33,145 nt of DNA from CAYOHG01 sp964465125 (GCA_964465125.1 CAYXIO010000046.1:1-33145); one strand, 5' to 3'. Shown: positions 7,588-16,080, counted from the first letter of the stretch. Made by a program: numbers and translations. Notes: generated by a model not told the origin, from the sequence alone.

Positions 7588-9056
7588 GCAAGCCGCGCAA
7601 GCCGACGAGCGGTTCGCGGTCTACGCGCGACCGCAACACGCCTGCCACCTTCGACCACCCCCTTGCCGCGCGCTACGCCTCGCCCGAAATGCTGCGCCTG
7701 TGGAGCGCCCAGCATCGCCACACCACCTGGCGGCGCATCTGGCTGGCGCTCGCGGAGGCGCAGCATGAAACGGGCCTGCCCATCAGCGCCGCGCAACTCG
7801 CCGCCCTGCGCGCCGCGCTGGACGACATCGATCTCGCCGCCGCCGCCCGCTACGAGCGTGAGCTGCGACACGACGTCATGGCTCACATTCGCGCCTTCGG
7901 CGACGCGGCCCCGGCGGCCCGCGGCATCCTTCACCTCGGCGCCACCAGCATGGACGTGGTCGACAACGCCGACCTGCGCATCACGCGCGACGCACTCGAT
8001 CTGCTGATCGCGCGGATCGCCGCGGCGGCGCGTCCGCTGGCGGATTTCTGCGGCCGCACCGTCGACCTGCCTTGCCTCGGCTTCACGCATCTTCAGCCCG
8101 CGCAGCTCACGACCGTGGGTAAGCGCGCCAGTCTCTGGCTGGCCGACCTCCTCCGCGACGTGGAGACCCTGCGCGACCTGCGCGCGGGGCTCAAGGCGCG
8201 CGGCCTGCGCGGCGCCACCGGCACACAGGCCTCGTTTCTGCAACTGCTCGGCAGCGCCGCGAGAGTCGCGCAGCTTGAGAAGAAGTTCGTTCGCAAGCTC
8301 GGCTTTCGCGACTGCTACGCGGTCTGCGGGCAGACCTACTCGCGCAAGGTGGACACCGAGATCGTCCACGCACTCGCTTCCTTCGCCGCCGGCGCGCACA
8401 AGATCTGCAACGACATCCGCCTGCTGGCAATGCTCAAGGAAATCGAGGAGCCGTTCGAGCGCAAGCAGGTCGGCAGCTCGGCGATGCCCTACAAGCGCAA
8501 TCCGATGCGCTGCGAGCGCGCCACCGGCCTGGCGCGCTACCTGATGACGCTGGCCGCCTCGCCCGCCATGACCCACGCCGCCCAGATGTTCGAGCGCACG
8601 CTGGACGACTCGAGCAACAAGCGGCTCGTGATTCCCGAAGCGTTTCTCTGCGCCGATGCGATCGCGCTGCTGCTCGCCAACGTCTTTGACGGCCTGGTGG
8701 TCTACGAAGCCATGATCGCCGCGCACGTCGCCGCCGAGCTGCCCTTCATCGCCAGCGAGCAGATCTTGCTCATGGCGGCGGCGGCCGGCGGCGACCGCCA
8801 GGAGCTGCACGAGCGCATCCGCCAACACGCCCAGGCCGCCGGCGAGCAGGTCAAGCAGCACGGCCGGCCCAACGACCTGATCGAGCGGCTGCAAGCCGAC
8901 CCGCTCTTCGCCCGCGTCAACTGGAAACGGGCCCTCGACCCCCGCCGCTTCGTCGGCCTCGCGCCGCAACAGACCCGCGCGTTCCTGCGCGGCCCGGCCC
9001 GGCGTGTCTTGAGCACGATCGGCTCCGCCAAGCCCGCGCCCGAGCTGCGGGTCTGA
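7584..9056 (+). CDS. purB: Adenylosuccinate lyase
   Basis: This fumarase/aspartase-superfamily enzyme splits adenylosuccinate to AMP and fumarate, and SAICAR to AICAR, in purine synthesis. The 490-residue protein begins at ATG 7584, overlapping the previous gene by four bases. The signature loop GSSAMPYKRNP is at 297-307, with the catalytic Ser in the flexible loop. HLGATSMDVVDNADL and FTHLQPAQLTTVGKR supply the other conserved regions, the latter carrying the general-acid His. The preserved order and full length indicate an intact enzyme. The first 25 or so residues form a basic, Ser/Thr-rich extension. Coupling to a trans-sulfuration enzyme is not a standard purine operon. A GC-rich inverted repeat 48 bases past the stop may end the transcript. 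Confidence 0.93.
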   Translation: MSKPRKPTSGSRSTRDRNTPATFDHPLAARYASPEMLRLWSAQHRHTTWRRIWLALAEAQHETGLPISAAQLAALRAALDDIDLAAAARYERELRHDVMAHIRAFGDAAPAARGILHLGATSMDVVDNADLRITRDALDLLIARIAAAARPLADFCGRTVDLPCLGFTHLQPAQLTTVGKRASLWLADLLRDVETLRDLRAGLKARGLRGATGTQASFLQLLGSAARVAQLEKKFVRKLGFRDCYAVCGQTYSRKVDTEIVHALASFAAGAHKICNDIRLLAMLKEIEEPFERKQVGSSAMPYKRNPMRCERATGLARYLMTLAASPAMTHAAQMFERTLDDSSNKRLVIPEAFLCADAIALLLANVFDGLVVYEAMIAAHVAAELPFIASEQILLMAAAAGGDRQELHERIRQHAQAAGEQVKQHGRPNDLIERLQADPLFARVNWKRALDPRRFVGLAPQQTRAFLRGPARRVLSTIGSAKPAPELRV

Positions 9057-9103
9057 GCACTCTTCCGCGCGCGGCTCACTCCGTCGCCCCCGGCGCCGGA
9101 TGC

Positions 9104-9129
9104 CATGCCGACGGTTTGGCGTCGGCATG
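9104..9129 (+). terminator. Inverted repeat after purB, possible terminator
   Basis: A perfect 10-bp stem (9104-9113 with 9120-9129, CATGCCGACG arm) encloses a 6-base loop. It starts 48 bases after the purB stop. No T-tract follows, so it is a weak intrinsic terminator at best. It could instead pause polymerase or protect the 3' end. Confidence 0.4.
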
Positions 9130-9315
9130 CTTCCGCGCGCGCGAAACGTTGACGCGGGCGCACTTGGACACGATGTCCTCGGGGTCGGTCCCGGCCCAGT
9201 GGTTCGTCACCGATTGGATCAGGTCGCGGTTGGATTCGTACACAGAACCGCATGCTAAGGCCGCAGACGGCGAAAGCATGCCACACTCGAGTCGCCCGAC
9301 TCGCCGCCGACGCAT

Positions 9316-9371
9316 TCGAGCTTCGAGACCAGCGCCGCCGCGGCCCTTGTACTCGATCTTCGAGACCAGCG
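9316..9371. repeat. Imperfect 19-base direct repeat, period 37
   Basis: The two copies, 9316-9334 and 9353-9371, share TCGAnCTTCGAGACCAGCG with one difference. The spacing of 37 is not a multiple of three, so any protein read through them would change frame between copies. Confidence 0.65.
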
Positions 9372-9657
9372 AAGCGGCCGCCCCGCCGCCGGTCCAGTAG
9401 GTGTGCACCACTCCGCGCCGCCGGCTCTCGGATGCCGACCGGTGGGGCCGGCCCGCCAGTCGGGCATCAACGCCACAGCAACGCTTAAGCCTGGCAGTAA
9501 GCACAAGGCAACCGGCAGGCCATCGATTCGCCCGATAACGCTGCCCAGCACGCCAGCCACGCTGCGGGCGGGCGTAGAACGTGTATGGCGCGCAGCTCTG
9601 ACCTTAGTTCGCGTGGTCTGCCTGACGACAATCCCGCACAAGCGCGGCCGGTCGCCT

Positions 9658-9685
9658 TTGCGGCGGCGCGCGGGCCTTATAAGAT
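9658..9685 (+). promoter_or_regulatory. Candidate promoter of the kor-rnf cluster
   Basis: TTGCGG (9658-9663) is followed after 16 bases by TAAGAT (9680-9685); TATAAG (9678-9683) overlaps as an alternative -10. The match to sigma-70 boxes is partial. Its position fits: transcription would start near 9692, at the foot of the leader stem and about 115 bases before korA. Confidence 0.3.
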
Positions 9686-9693
9686 GCGGGATA

Positions 9694-9723
9694 CTCGGAG
9701 CGAGAACGTACTCTCGCTTCGAG
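9694..9723 (+). promoter_or_regulatory. Stable stem-loop in the korA leader
   Basis: Arms 9694-9705 (CTCGGAGCGAGA) and 9712-9723 (TCTCGCTTCGAG) pair over 12 bp with a single G-U pair around a 6-base loop. It lies about 82 bases before the korA start and does not cover the ribosome binding site (GGAG at 9795-9798). No T-tract follows, so a 5'-end stabiliser or protein-binding structure is more likely than a terminator. Confidence 0.5.
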
Positions 9724-9805
9724 CCTTGCAGGCGCCGGACCCGCGGGCGCTTCGGTGTGCGCTCCGGCCCTGTGGAGTGCAGTTTCACAACAGCGGAGTC
9801 TTTTG

Positions 9806-11758
9806 ATGGGCGACGGCGCACCTTCCCCGGGGGCCGGCGGACGAGACAGCACCAACGGCCACCCCAATCCCAAACGTGTAAGCGAACAAATCGTCGAGAT
9901 CGTAAGCGACTCAGGCGAGGGCGCGCAGAAAGCCGGCCAGACCTTCGGCACGGTGTGCGCCAAGACCGGCCTGGGCGTGTGGACGGTCGAGATCATTCCC
10001 GCGGAGATCAAGCCGCCGGCGCGGTCCCGCGCCGGCGCGAGCGGCATCCGCATTCGCGTCGGATCGCGCGCGATGACCAACATGGGCGACCATGCCGATC
10101 TCGTCGTCGGATTCAACGAGCAGGTGCTCTACGGTCGCATCTCGCAGGGCGCGTATCGGCCCGGAACCGTCATTCTGCTCGAGAACAAGTGGGCCTCCGA
10201 TCCGGACCCCGACATCCGCTCCGCGTATGCCGACGCCTTGGCCGACTTTCGCGAGCGCGGCTACGTCGTGCACGAGTTTCCCCTGGCCGAAGCCTGTCAG
10301 AAGATCGTGCCCGACGCGCGCGTCGGCAAGAATATGTTCGTGCTCGGGCTGCTTTGCGCCATTTACGGCGTGGACATCCGCGTCGCGCTCGACGAGATCG
10401 CGCACGTGTTCGCCCGAAAAGGCGAGAAGGTCATCAAGGTCAACCAGGCGCTGATCGAGGCCGGCGCCAGCTTCGCACGCGAGCAGCTCGAGTACGCCTT
10501 CGACATTCCGGCCGTGAAGACCGATCAGCCGCGCATCGTGCTGAACGGCAACCAGGCGATCGGGCTGGGCGTGCTGGCCGCCGGGATCGAGGTCGTCTCG
10601 ATGTACCCGATCACTCCGGCCACGTCGGCGTCGCATTACCTGGCGGGCGAAATCGAGAAAGTGGGCGGCTTCCTGCATCAGGCCGAGGACGAAATCGCCG
10701 CCATCGGGTTCGCGATCGGCTGTTCGTACGCCGGCCGCACCGCCTGCACGATCACTTCGGGGCCGGGGTTGGCGCTCAAGACCGAGTTCATCGGCCTTGC
10801 GGTCATGGCCGAGATTCCGCTCGTAATCGTCGACGTGCAGCGCGGCGGCCCGTCCACCGGTCTGCCGACCAAGATCGAGCAGAGTGACTTGCTGGCGTCG
10901 CTGTCCGGATCTCCGGGCGACAGTCCGAAGGTCGTGCTGGCCGCCGCGACGATCGAGGAGTGCTTCCACTTCATCATCACCGCGCGCAAGCTTGCGGAGG
11001 CACTCCGCGGCCCGGTGATCGTGCTGACCGACGCCAACCTCGCGACGGGCGTGACCGCCATCCCCCGTCCCAAGCTCGAGGAAGACTGGCTGGCGCCTCC
11101 GCCCGACCAGTCGCCGTGGCCCGAAGGCGTTCCGCCCTACGACTGGGACCCTCAGACCGGGTTGTCGCCGCGGCCGATCCCGGGCCAGGTTGGCGGCGAG
11201 TATGTCCTGACCGGGCTGACGCACACGCGCCGAAGCCACGTCGCGTACGATCCCGACTCGCAGCAGATCGGCCACGAAATGCGCAGCCGCAAACTGGCGG
11301 CGTTCTCCAGCACGCTTCGACCCCCGAAGGTCCACGGCGATCCGGAGGGCGACCTGCTCGTGGTCGCGTGGGGCTCGACGCTGGGTGCGATCGAAGAGGC
11401 GGTCGACGACCTGCGCGCGCAGGGCGCCAAGGTCTCTTCGTGTCACCTGCGATTCCTGTCGCCGCTCGAGCCGGGGCTCAAGGAGATTTTCTCCCGCTTC
11501 CGGCAAGTCATGACGATCGAGCTGAACTACAGCGATCCGCTGGAGGGATTTCCCCGCGGCGCAACGGAGCGCCGCCCGGCGCAGCTCGCCGGCCGGCTGC
11601 GTGAGCACACCTTGCTGCCGATCGAATCCTGGTCGACCGTCCCGGGGCATCCGCTCAGCCCGGGCCAGATTCGCAAAGCGATTGGCGAACGACTGGAGCG
11701 CATGGAACATGCGTCTCGGCCCGAAGCGGCGGCCGAGGTCGCGGTCAGGAGTAGCTGA
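9806..11758 (+). CDS. korA: 2-oxoacid:ferredoxin oxidoreductase, fused gamma-alpha subunit (2-oxoglutarate type)
   Basis: With KorB this enzyme converts a 2-oxoacid plus CoA to acyl-CoA and CO2 and reduces ferredoxin. The start is ATG 9806, with GGAG 7 bases upstream, giving 650 residues. An N-terminal gamma domain (about 35-215) contains GEGAQKAGQTFG and VGFNEQVLYGR. It is followed by the alpha/pyrimidine-binding domain with NGNQAIGLG and YPITPATSAS (267-276), the classic TPP-contact motif. A later transketolase-C-like domain has LLVVAWGSTLGAIEEAV and ends SWSTVPGHPLSP. Gamma-alpha fusion is normal for KorA-type enzymes. The residues between (about 425-480) are Pro/Trp-rich, as in this subfamily. 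The stop shares one base with the korB start (TGATG). Substrate specificity for 2-oxoglutarate is the best family guess, not proven. Confidence 0.9.
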   Translation: MGDGAPSPGAGGRDSTNGHPNPKRVSEQIVEIVSDSGEGAQKAGQTFGTVCAKTGLGVWTVEIIPAEIKPPARSRAGASGIRIRVGSRAMTNMGDHADLVVGFNEQVLYGRISQGAYRPGTVILLENKWASDPDPDIRSAYADALADFRERGYVVHEFPLAEACQKIVPDARVGKNMFVLGLLCAIYGVDIRVALDEIAHVFARKGEKVIKVNQALIEAGASFAREQLEYAFDIPAVKTDQPRIVLNGNQAIGLGVLAAGIEVVSMYPITPATSASHYLAGEIEKVGGFLHQAEDEIAAIGFAIGCSYAGRTACTITSGPGLALKTEFIGLAVMAEIPLVIVDVQRGGPSTGLPTKIEQSDLLASLSGSPGDSPKVVLAAATIEECFHFIITARKLAEALRGPVIVLTDANLATGVTAIPRPKLEEDWLAPPPDQSPWPEGVPPYDWDPQTGLSPRPIPGQVGGEYVLTGLTHTRRSHVAYDPDSQQIGHEMRSRKLAAFSSTLRPPKVHGDPEGDLLVVAWGSTLGAIEEAVDDLRAQGAKVSSCHLRFLSPLEPGLKEIFSRFRQVMTIELNYSDPLEGFPRGATERRPAQLAGRLREHTLLPIESWSTVPGHPLSPGQIRKAIGERLERMEHASRPEAAAEVAVRSS

Positions 11759-12711
11759 TGTTCGGATTGAAGACGGATTGGTCGCTGGAAGTCCTGCCGC
11801 GGTATTTCACGCTCGAAGATTACGACGCCGCCGCGGCGCGCTGGTGCCCGGGCTGCGGCGACCACGGCGTGCTGGCCTCGGTCAAGCGCATCTGCCGCGA
11901 CGAGCAGCTCAAGCCCGAGAAGACGGTGTGCGTCTCGGGCATCGGCTGCTCGAGCCGCTTCCCGCACTACATGGCGACCTACGGCTTTCACGGCCTGCAC
12001 GGACGGGCGCTGCCGGTGGCCTGCGGCATCAAGGCGCGCCGGCCGGACCTGACGGTGTGGGTCGCGACCGGCGACGGCGACTGCTGCTCGATCGGCGCCG
12101 GCCACTGGCTGCATGCGGTCCGTTACAACATGAACATGGTCGTGATGCTGTTCGATAACAACGTCTACGGCCTGACCAAGAACCAGACCTCGCCGACGTC
12201 GCGGCCCGGCCTGCGGACGAACACGCACCCGACCGGGGCCTGGCTCTCCTCGCTGGACCCGGCCGCGGTCACGCTCGGCATGGCGAACGCCTCGTTCGTG
12301 GCCAAGACGGTGGACTGGAACCCGGCTCACCTGCACGCCACGCTGTACGCCGCCTACAAGCACCGCGGCCTCAGTTTCGTGCACATCGCGCAGCGTTGTC
12401 CGCAGTACACGCCGAAGGTGTTCGAGGAAGCGCAGCGCGACCCGTCGCTGATTCTGCTGCTGACGCACGACGACGGCGTGACGATCGACCCGACCCTGGC
12501 CAAGATGTACCCGAACCAGATGGTGCACGACCCGACGGATTTCGCCGCCGCGATGTCCATTGCTCGGCGCAGCGACGTGATGCCGATCGGGCTGCTCTAT
12601 CGGAACCAGGATCTTCCCTGCTACGACGAGCACACGCAGCGGGGCGTCGGGATGACCAGCGAGAGGAAACTGGCCGCGATCGACGCCGCCATCGACCAAT
12701 TCGCCATTTGA
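11758..12711 (+). CDS. korB: 2-oxoacid:ferredoxin oxidoreductase, TPP-binding beta subunit
   Basis: This 317-residue protein is the catalytic partner of KorA. AGGAG lies 6 bases before the ATG. Cysteines that would hold the proximal [4Fe-4S] cluster are visible: C30 and C33 (WCPGCGD), C64 (GIGCSSR) and C214 (QRCPQYTP). The TPP/Mg site reads GDGDCCSIGAGH (105-116), followed by FDNNVYGLTKNQTSPTS (132-148), which matches the KorB pattern NNxIYGxTxxQxSPT. All expected ligands are intact, so this unit should be active, in contrast to the two PFOR-like proteins that follow. No separate small ferredoxin subunit (KorD-like) lies next to it. The ferredoxin domain at the end of the next protein, 7 bases downstream, may take that role. 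Confidence 0.93.
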   Translation: MFGLKTDWSLEVLPRYFTLEDYDAAAARWCPGCGDHGVLASVKRICRDEQLKPEKTVCVSGIGCSSRFPHYMATYGFHGLHGRALPVACGIKARRPDLTVWVATGDGDCCSIGAGHWLHAVRYNMNMVVMLFDNNVYGLTKNQTSPTSRPGLRTNTHPTGAWLSSLDPAAVTLGMANASFVAKTVDWNPAHLHATLYAAYKHRGLSFVHIAQRCPQYTPKVFEEAQRDPSLILLLTHDDGVTIDPTLAKMYPNQMVHDPTDFAAAMSIARRSDVMPIGLLYRNQDLPCYDEHTQRGVGMTSERKLAAIDAAIDQFAI

Positions 12712-12718
12712 GCCACTG

Positions 12719-15208
12719 ATGTCAATCAACCGACCAAGGCTCGCCGACTCGGCCCCGCCGCCAGCGGAGCCGGGCGGCGCCCTGACATTGCCGGCGGCAA
12801 ACGCGCACCCGGGGGCCGTACGCGACGCGCTCAACGCGCTGCGTCGCTTCCACCACGGGCTCGCCGATCCGAAGCACGACTTCGCCCCGCCGCACGACTG
12901 GCTGCCCGCGCTGCTGCATGCCTACCGCTCGGCCTTTGTGCGGACGGACTACCCGCTGATTCTCCGCCCCGGCCCGGCCACGGAAGGGAACCCAGGCTGC
13001 GCTCCCCTGTCCGACTGGCTGATTCACTCGCTGAAGCAACTCGCGCCAGGCGATGACGACGGGCGCGTCCTGAAGAACAACCTGCTTCGGCTGGAGCGCC
13101 ATGTTCGCGATGAGCTCGGCGACGGCGCAGCGACCGCCGATGCGGCCGCCGCGCTGCGAACCGCCGGCGAGCGCATGCTGGCGGCTCTCGCGCTCGGACC
13201 GGCGAGCGAGCGACCGTTGCGGGCCGATCTGGAGCGACTGTTGCAAGCGATCCCGCCGGGCAGCCGGCTGCTGCCGCTCACGCAGGACGCGGCCGTCCTC
13301 CTCGCCGCGCACGTCGCCGAATCCTGCTTCCTGGCCCACCGGGCGGCGCTGCGCGAGGAAGCGAAGGGCCTGTGCGCGCGGCTGCACGACTTGCAGCGGG
13401 CCGAAGCGGCCAGGCACGTGGTCGCGGAAGGCGGCGGGTCCGTCGGCGACGCGTTCGCGCAAGGCGGCACGCTGGTCGATTCCAAGGCACTGGCGCGCAT
13501 CCTGGCCAGCGCGAACAAGACCGCCGCGATGAGCCCGCAGCGCCGCGCCCGCAGCGAGGGAGCGCTCGCGACCTTGCGGGAGTTCCTGGACCACGACGTC
13601 GCCCCGCCCATCGTCATCGTGCACGACGCGCTCGGCGCGCCCTCGGCCCGTACGGATCGCGCGGAATGGCGCGTGGTGCGCAACGCCGACGTCTGCCGCA
13701 CCGCCGCCGCGGTCTTCGACGAGCTGGTCGCCAGCCACGCGGCGCTGTTCACGGCGATTCGGACGGCGCGCCTGGAGCTCGCCGGAACGTACGATCCGGG
13801 GCGCCACGACCGGCTGTTTGAGAATCTGCGCTGGGAGGCGCTGACGCGTGACGAGCTGCTGGCGCTGCCGCGCGTCCTGGCGCTGCCCGCCGCGAAACAG
13901 GTCGTCGGACCGGGCATGCCGGAACTGTCGCGGTTGCTGGCGTCCGGCCGCCCGGTACAGGTGCTGGTGTCCGTGGACACAGCGCTCGGCGTCCACGACG
14001 ACCCGTCGCTGCACGAGTACCGCTTTGAACTGTCGTACCTGGGTTTGAGCCATCGAGAAGCGCTGGTGCACCAATCGTCCCCCGCGCGGCCGGTGCACCT
14101 GGCGACGGGCTTTCTCATCAGCGCCGACGCGGCGGCCGGCTCGCTGCACGTCGTTTCGCGCAACCCGGATGCGTCCGCCGAAGCGCCGTCGCTCGGCGCC
14201 TGGCTGCACGCGGGCGCCGCGCTCGAAGGCCGTGCCCATGCGCTGTTTCACTACAATCCCGAGGCCGGGGCCACCTGGGCGCGACGCTTCAACCTCGCCC
14301 ACAACCCCGCGCCCGATCAGGACTGGCCCACCGCCGAGCTGGTTTGCCGACCGGCCGGCGGCGAGGAAACGATGCTCAGCCTCGCGTTCACCTTCGCCGA
14401 CTTCGCGTTGCTCGAGCCGCGATTGCGTCAGCATTTCGGGGCGATCCCGGACGACATTCCCGCTGAAATGCTCACCCCGCTGGCTGATTACCTGGAGCTG
14501 CCGGCCGAGAAGGCCGTCGATGCGCTGCCGTTCATCTGGGCAGCGGATGAGCGCGGCGGGCTGCATCGTGTCGCGGCCGATCGCGTGCTGGCCATGGCCT
14601 GCCGCGACCGCTTGGATTACTGGCGGACGCTTCAGGAGCTCGCCGGCATCCGCAACGAGCATGTGCGCGAGGCGGTCCAACGCGAGCGTGAGCGACTGGA
14701 AACCGAATTCGCCGCCCAGCGGCAGCAACTCGAGCGGGCGCACGCCGCGGGGATCGACCAGGCGCGACGCGAGGCCGCCAACCAGGCCATGCAGCGGCTC
14801 GCCCAGGTGCTCCTGGAGGTCGACCTCTCCGCCGCGCCGATTCCATCAGCCGCTCCGAGGATTGCCTCCGCGGCGGCGCCGCCGCCCGCCAATGCCGCAG
14901 CGCCGGCCGGCGCTGCGTCCGCAGGAGCAGCTCCCGCGGCCGCCGACGACGACCTCGTCCCGCGCGAGCCGTGGATCACCTCGGCGCTGTGCACAACCTG
15001 CAACGACTGCATCAACCTCAACCCGCAGATGTTCGCCTATAACGCGAACAAGCAGGCCGTGATCAAGAACGCGGGAGCTGGTTCGTACGCGCAGCTTGTC
15101 ACCGCGGCGGAGAAGTGCCCCGCACGCTGCATTCACCCGGGCCTTCCGCTGGACCCCAACGAGGCCGACGCCGAAAAACTGATCGCACGGGCCAAGCCGT
15201 TCAACTGA
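12719..15208 (+). CDS. Giant PFOR-like protein with C-terminal [4Fe-4S] ferredoxin domain
   Basis: The protein has 829 residues. Residues 1-395 are helical with no recognised domain. From L407 (LASGRPVQVLV) to about 690 it parallels the end of the 1496-residue protein at 16073-20563. Matching landmarks are HALFHYNPEAGATWARRFNLAHNP with FPVFTFDPSAEGVFGARLDLAGNP, and DRLDYWRTLQELAG (630-643) with DRVEFWRILQELAG. That region corresponds to the C-terminal TPP domain of pyruvate:ferredoxin oxidoreductase, but I see no TPP/Mg motif. A coiled-coil-like segment and an Ala/Pro linker (about 705-741) lead to a ferredoxin domain with C758, C761 and C764 (ALCTTCNDC), then C800 and C804 (KCPARCIHPG), enough for one [4Fe-4S] cluster. 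There is no signal peptide or membrane span. It follows korB by 7 bases and precedes rnfB. I infer electron transfer or scaffolding between KorAB and Rnf; the start lacks a clear ribosome site. Confidence 0.8.
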   Translation: MSINRPRLADSAPPPAEPGGALTLPAANAHPGAVRDALNALRRFHHGLADPKHDFAPPHDWLPALLHAYRSAFVRTDYPLILRPGPATEGNPGCAPLSDWLIHSLKQLAPGDDDGRVLKNNLLRLERHVRDELGDGAATADAAAALRTAGERMLAALALGPASERPLRADLERLLQAIPPGSRLLPLTQDAAVLLAAHVAESCFLAHRAALREEAKGLCARLHDLQRAEAARHVVAEGGGSVGDAFAQGGTLVDSKALARILASANKTAAMSPQRRARSEGALATLREFLDHDVAPPIVIVHDALGAPSARTDRAEWRVVRNADVCRTAAAVFDELVASHAALFTAIRTARLELAGTYDPGRHDRLFENLRWEALTRDELLALPRVLALPAAKQVVGPGMPELSRLLASGRPVQVLVSVDTALGVHDDPSLHEYRFELSYLGLSHREALVHQSSPARPVHLATGFLISADAAAGSLHVVSRNPDASAEAPSLGAWLHAGAALEGRAHALFHYNPEAGATWARRFNLAHNPAPDQDWPTAELVCRPAGGEETMLSLAFTFADFALLEPRLRQHFGAIPDDIPAEMLTPLADYLELPAEKAVDALPFIWAADERGGLHRVAADRVLAMACRDRLDYWRTLQELAGIRNEHVREAVQRERERLETEFAAQRQQLERAHAAGIDQARREAANQAMQRLAQVLLEVDLSAAPIPSAAPRIASAAAPPPANAAAPAGAASAGAAPAAADDDLVPREPWITSALCTTCNDCINLNPQMFAYNANKQAVIKNAGAGSYAQLVTAAEKCPARCIHPGLPLDPNEADAEKLIARAKPFN

Positions 15209-15228
15209 CGCGGGAGAAAGAGCCTCGA

Positions 15229-16080
15229 ATGAGCACGGTGCTTGTCGCGATCGCGATCCTCGGCGGGCTCGGGGTGTTCTTCGGGATCGCCCTGGCGATC
15301 TCGCAGCGCGCCCTGCGCGTCGAAGAGGATCCGCGCGTCGAGATGCTCGTCGACATGCTGCCCGGGTCGAACTGCGGCGCGTGCGGGCAGGCCGGGTGTC
15401 GTGCCTTCGCGGAAGCCCTGACCTCGGCCGTCTGCGCGCCGAGCCGCTGTAGCGTCTCCAGCCCTTCCGTGATCGAGGGAATCGCCGCCTTCCTGGGGGT
15501 CGATCCCGGCAAGCAGGAAAAACGCGTCGCGCGCCTGCACTGCGCCGGCGGGCTCAGCGCTGCGCGCCAGATCGCAGAGTACGAGGGCTTTGAGAGCTGC
15601 CGTGCGGCGCACCTGGTCGGGGGCGGCGGAAAAGGCTGCTCCTGGGGGTGCCTGGGCCTTGCCGACTGCGACGTCGCTTGCGATTTTGACGCGATCCACA
15701 TGAACGCCGAGCGCCTGCCCGTCGTCGACGTCGACAAATGCACGGCTTGCGGCGACTGCGTTGCGGCCTGCCCGCGCGACCTGTTTGAAATCCTCCCGCT
15801 GTCCCATAGCCTGCTGGTTCAGTGCAACGCGCCGCTCGAAGGCGAGCAGGCGCGGCAGATTTGCCGCGTGGCGTGCGACGCGTGCGGCCGGTGCGCCCAG
15901 GACGCCGCGCCGGGCCTGATCCGCATCCATCGCAATCTGCCGGTCGTCGACTATTCCGCCGGCGGACCGGCTGCTCCGGCCGCGACGCTGCGTTGTCCGA
16001 CCGGCGCCATTCGCTGGGTCAAGCGCGGGCAATTCGCCGAAACAAGCGCCGCCGACCTTGCGGGAGTCCACCTTGACTGA
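15229..16080 (+). CDS. rnfB: Rnf electron transport complex subunit B, long form
   Basis: RnfB passes electrons from ferredoxin into the membrane complex. The start is ATG 15229, with GGGAGAAAGAG upstream, giving 283 residues. One N-terminal transmembrane helix (LVAIAILGGLGVFFGIALAI) precedes the cluster domain C49-x2-C52-x4-C57-x16-C74. An extra Cys-rich module, C137-x3-C141-x5-C147-x3-C151 (CSWGCLGLADCDVAC), follows. Next is a ferredoxin module C171, C174, C177, C181. The last module has C216, C219 and C222, but its fourth Cys is displaced to C256 (RCPTGAI) by about 30 inserted residues. As I recall, long RnfB proteins of some other phyla share this insertion. Its stop overlaps the TTG start of the next giant protein by 8 bases. 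The gene lies between two PFOR-like genes, which is not the usual rnf order. Confidence 0.93.
   Translation: MSTVLVAIAILGGLGVFFGIALAISQRALRVEEDPRVEMLVDMLPGSNCGACGQAGCRAFAEALTSAVCAPSRCSVSSPSVIEGIAAFLGVDPGKQEKRVARLHCAGGLSAARQIAEYEGFESCRAAHLVGGGGKGCSWGCLGLADCDVACDFDAIHMNAERLPVVDVDKCTACGDCVAACPRDLFEILPLSHSLLVQCNAPLEGEQARQICRVACDACGRCAQDAAPGLIRIHRNLPVVDYSAGGPAAPAATLRCPTGAIRWVKRGQFAETSAADLAGVHLD
16062..16066 (+). promoter_or_regulatory. Ribosome binding site inside rnfB deciding a TTG start
   Basis: GGGAG ends 6 bases before the TTG at 16073, inside the last codons of rnfB. Another in-frame TTG at 16058 lies upstream of this site and so cannot use it. This supports 16073 as the start of the 1496-residue PFOR-like protein. 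Confidence 0.6.

Larger units (their letters stand above)
9057..9805. other. Gene-poor intergenic region before the kor-rnf cluster
   Basis: These 749 bases hold no gene I can support. Present are the inverted repeat at 9104-9129, two copies of a CTTCCGCGCGCG word (9062 and 9130), the direct repeat at 9316-9371, a weak promoter candidate (9658-9685) and a strong leader stem (9694-9723). Open frames on both strands are Arg/Pro/Ala-rich with no recognisable domain. Read on the minus strand, both repeat copies encode LVSK-[IL]-E, but in different frames. That hints at a decayed coding sequence or a non-coding repeat. Confidence 0.5.

Noticed and set aside
9076..9504. Minus-strand 142-codon frame in the gap after purB
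   Set aside because: It has no recognisable domain, its composition is mixed, and a repeat with a frame change runs through it. I treat it as possible debris, not a gene.
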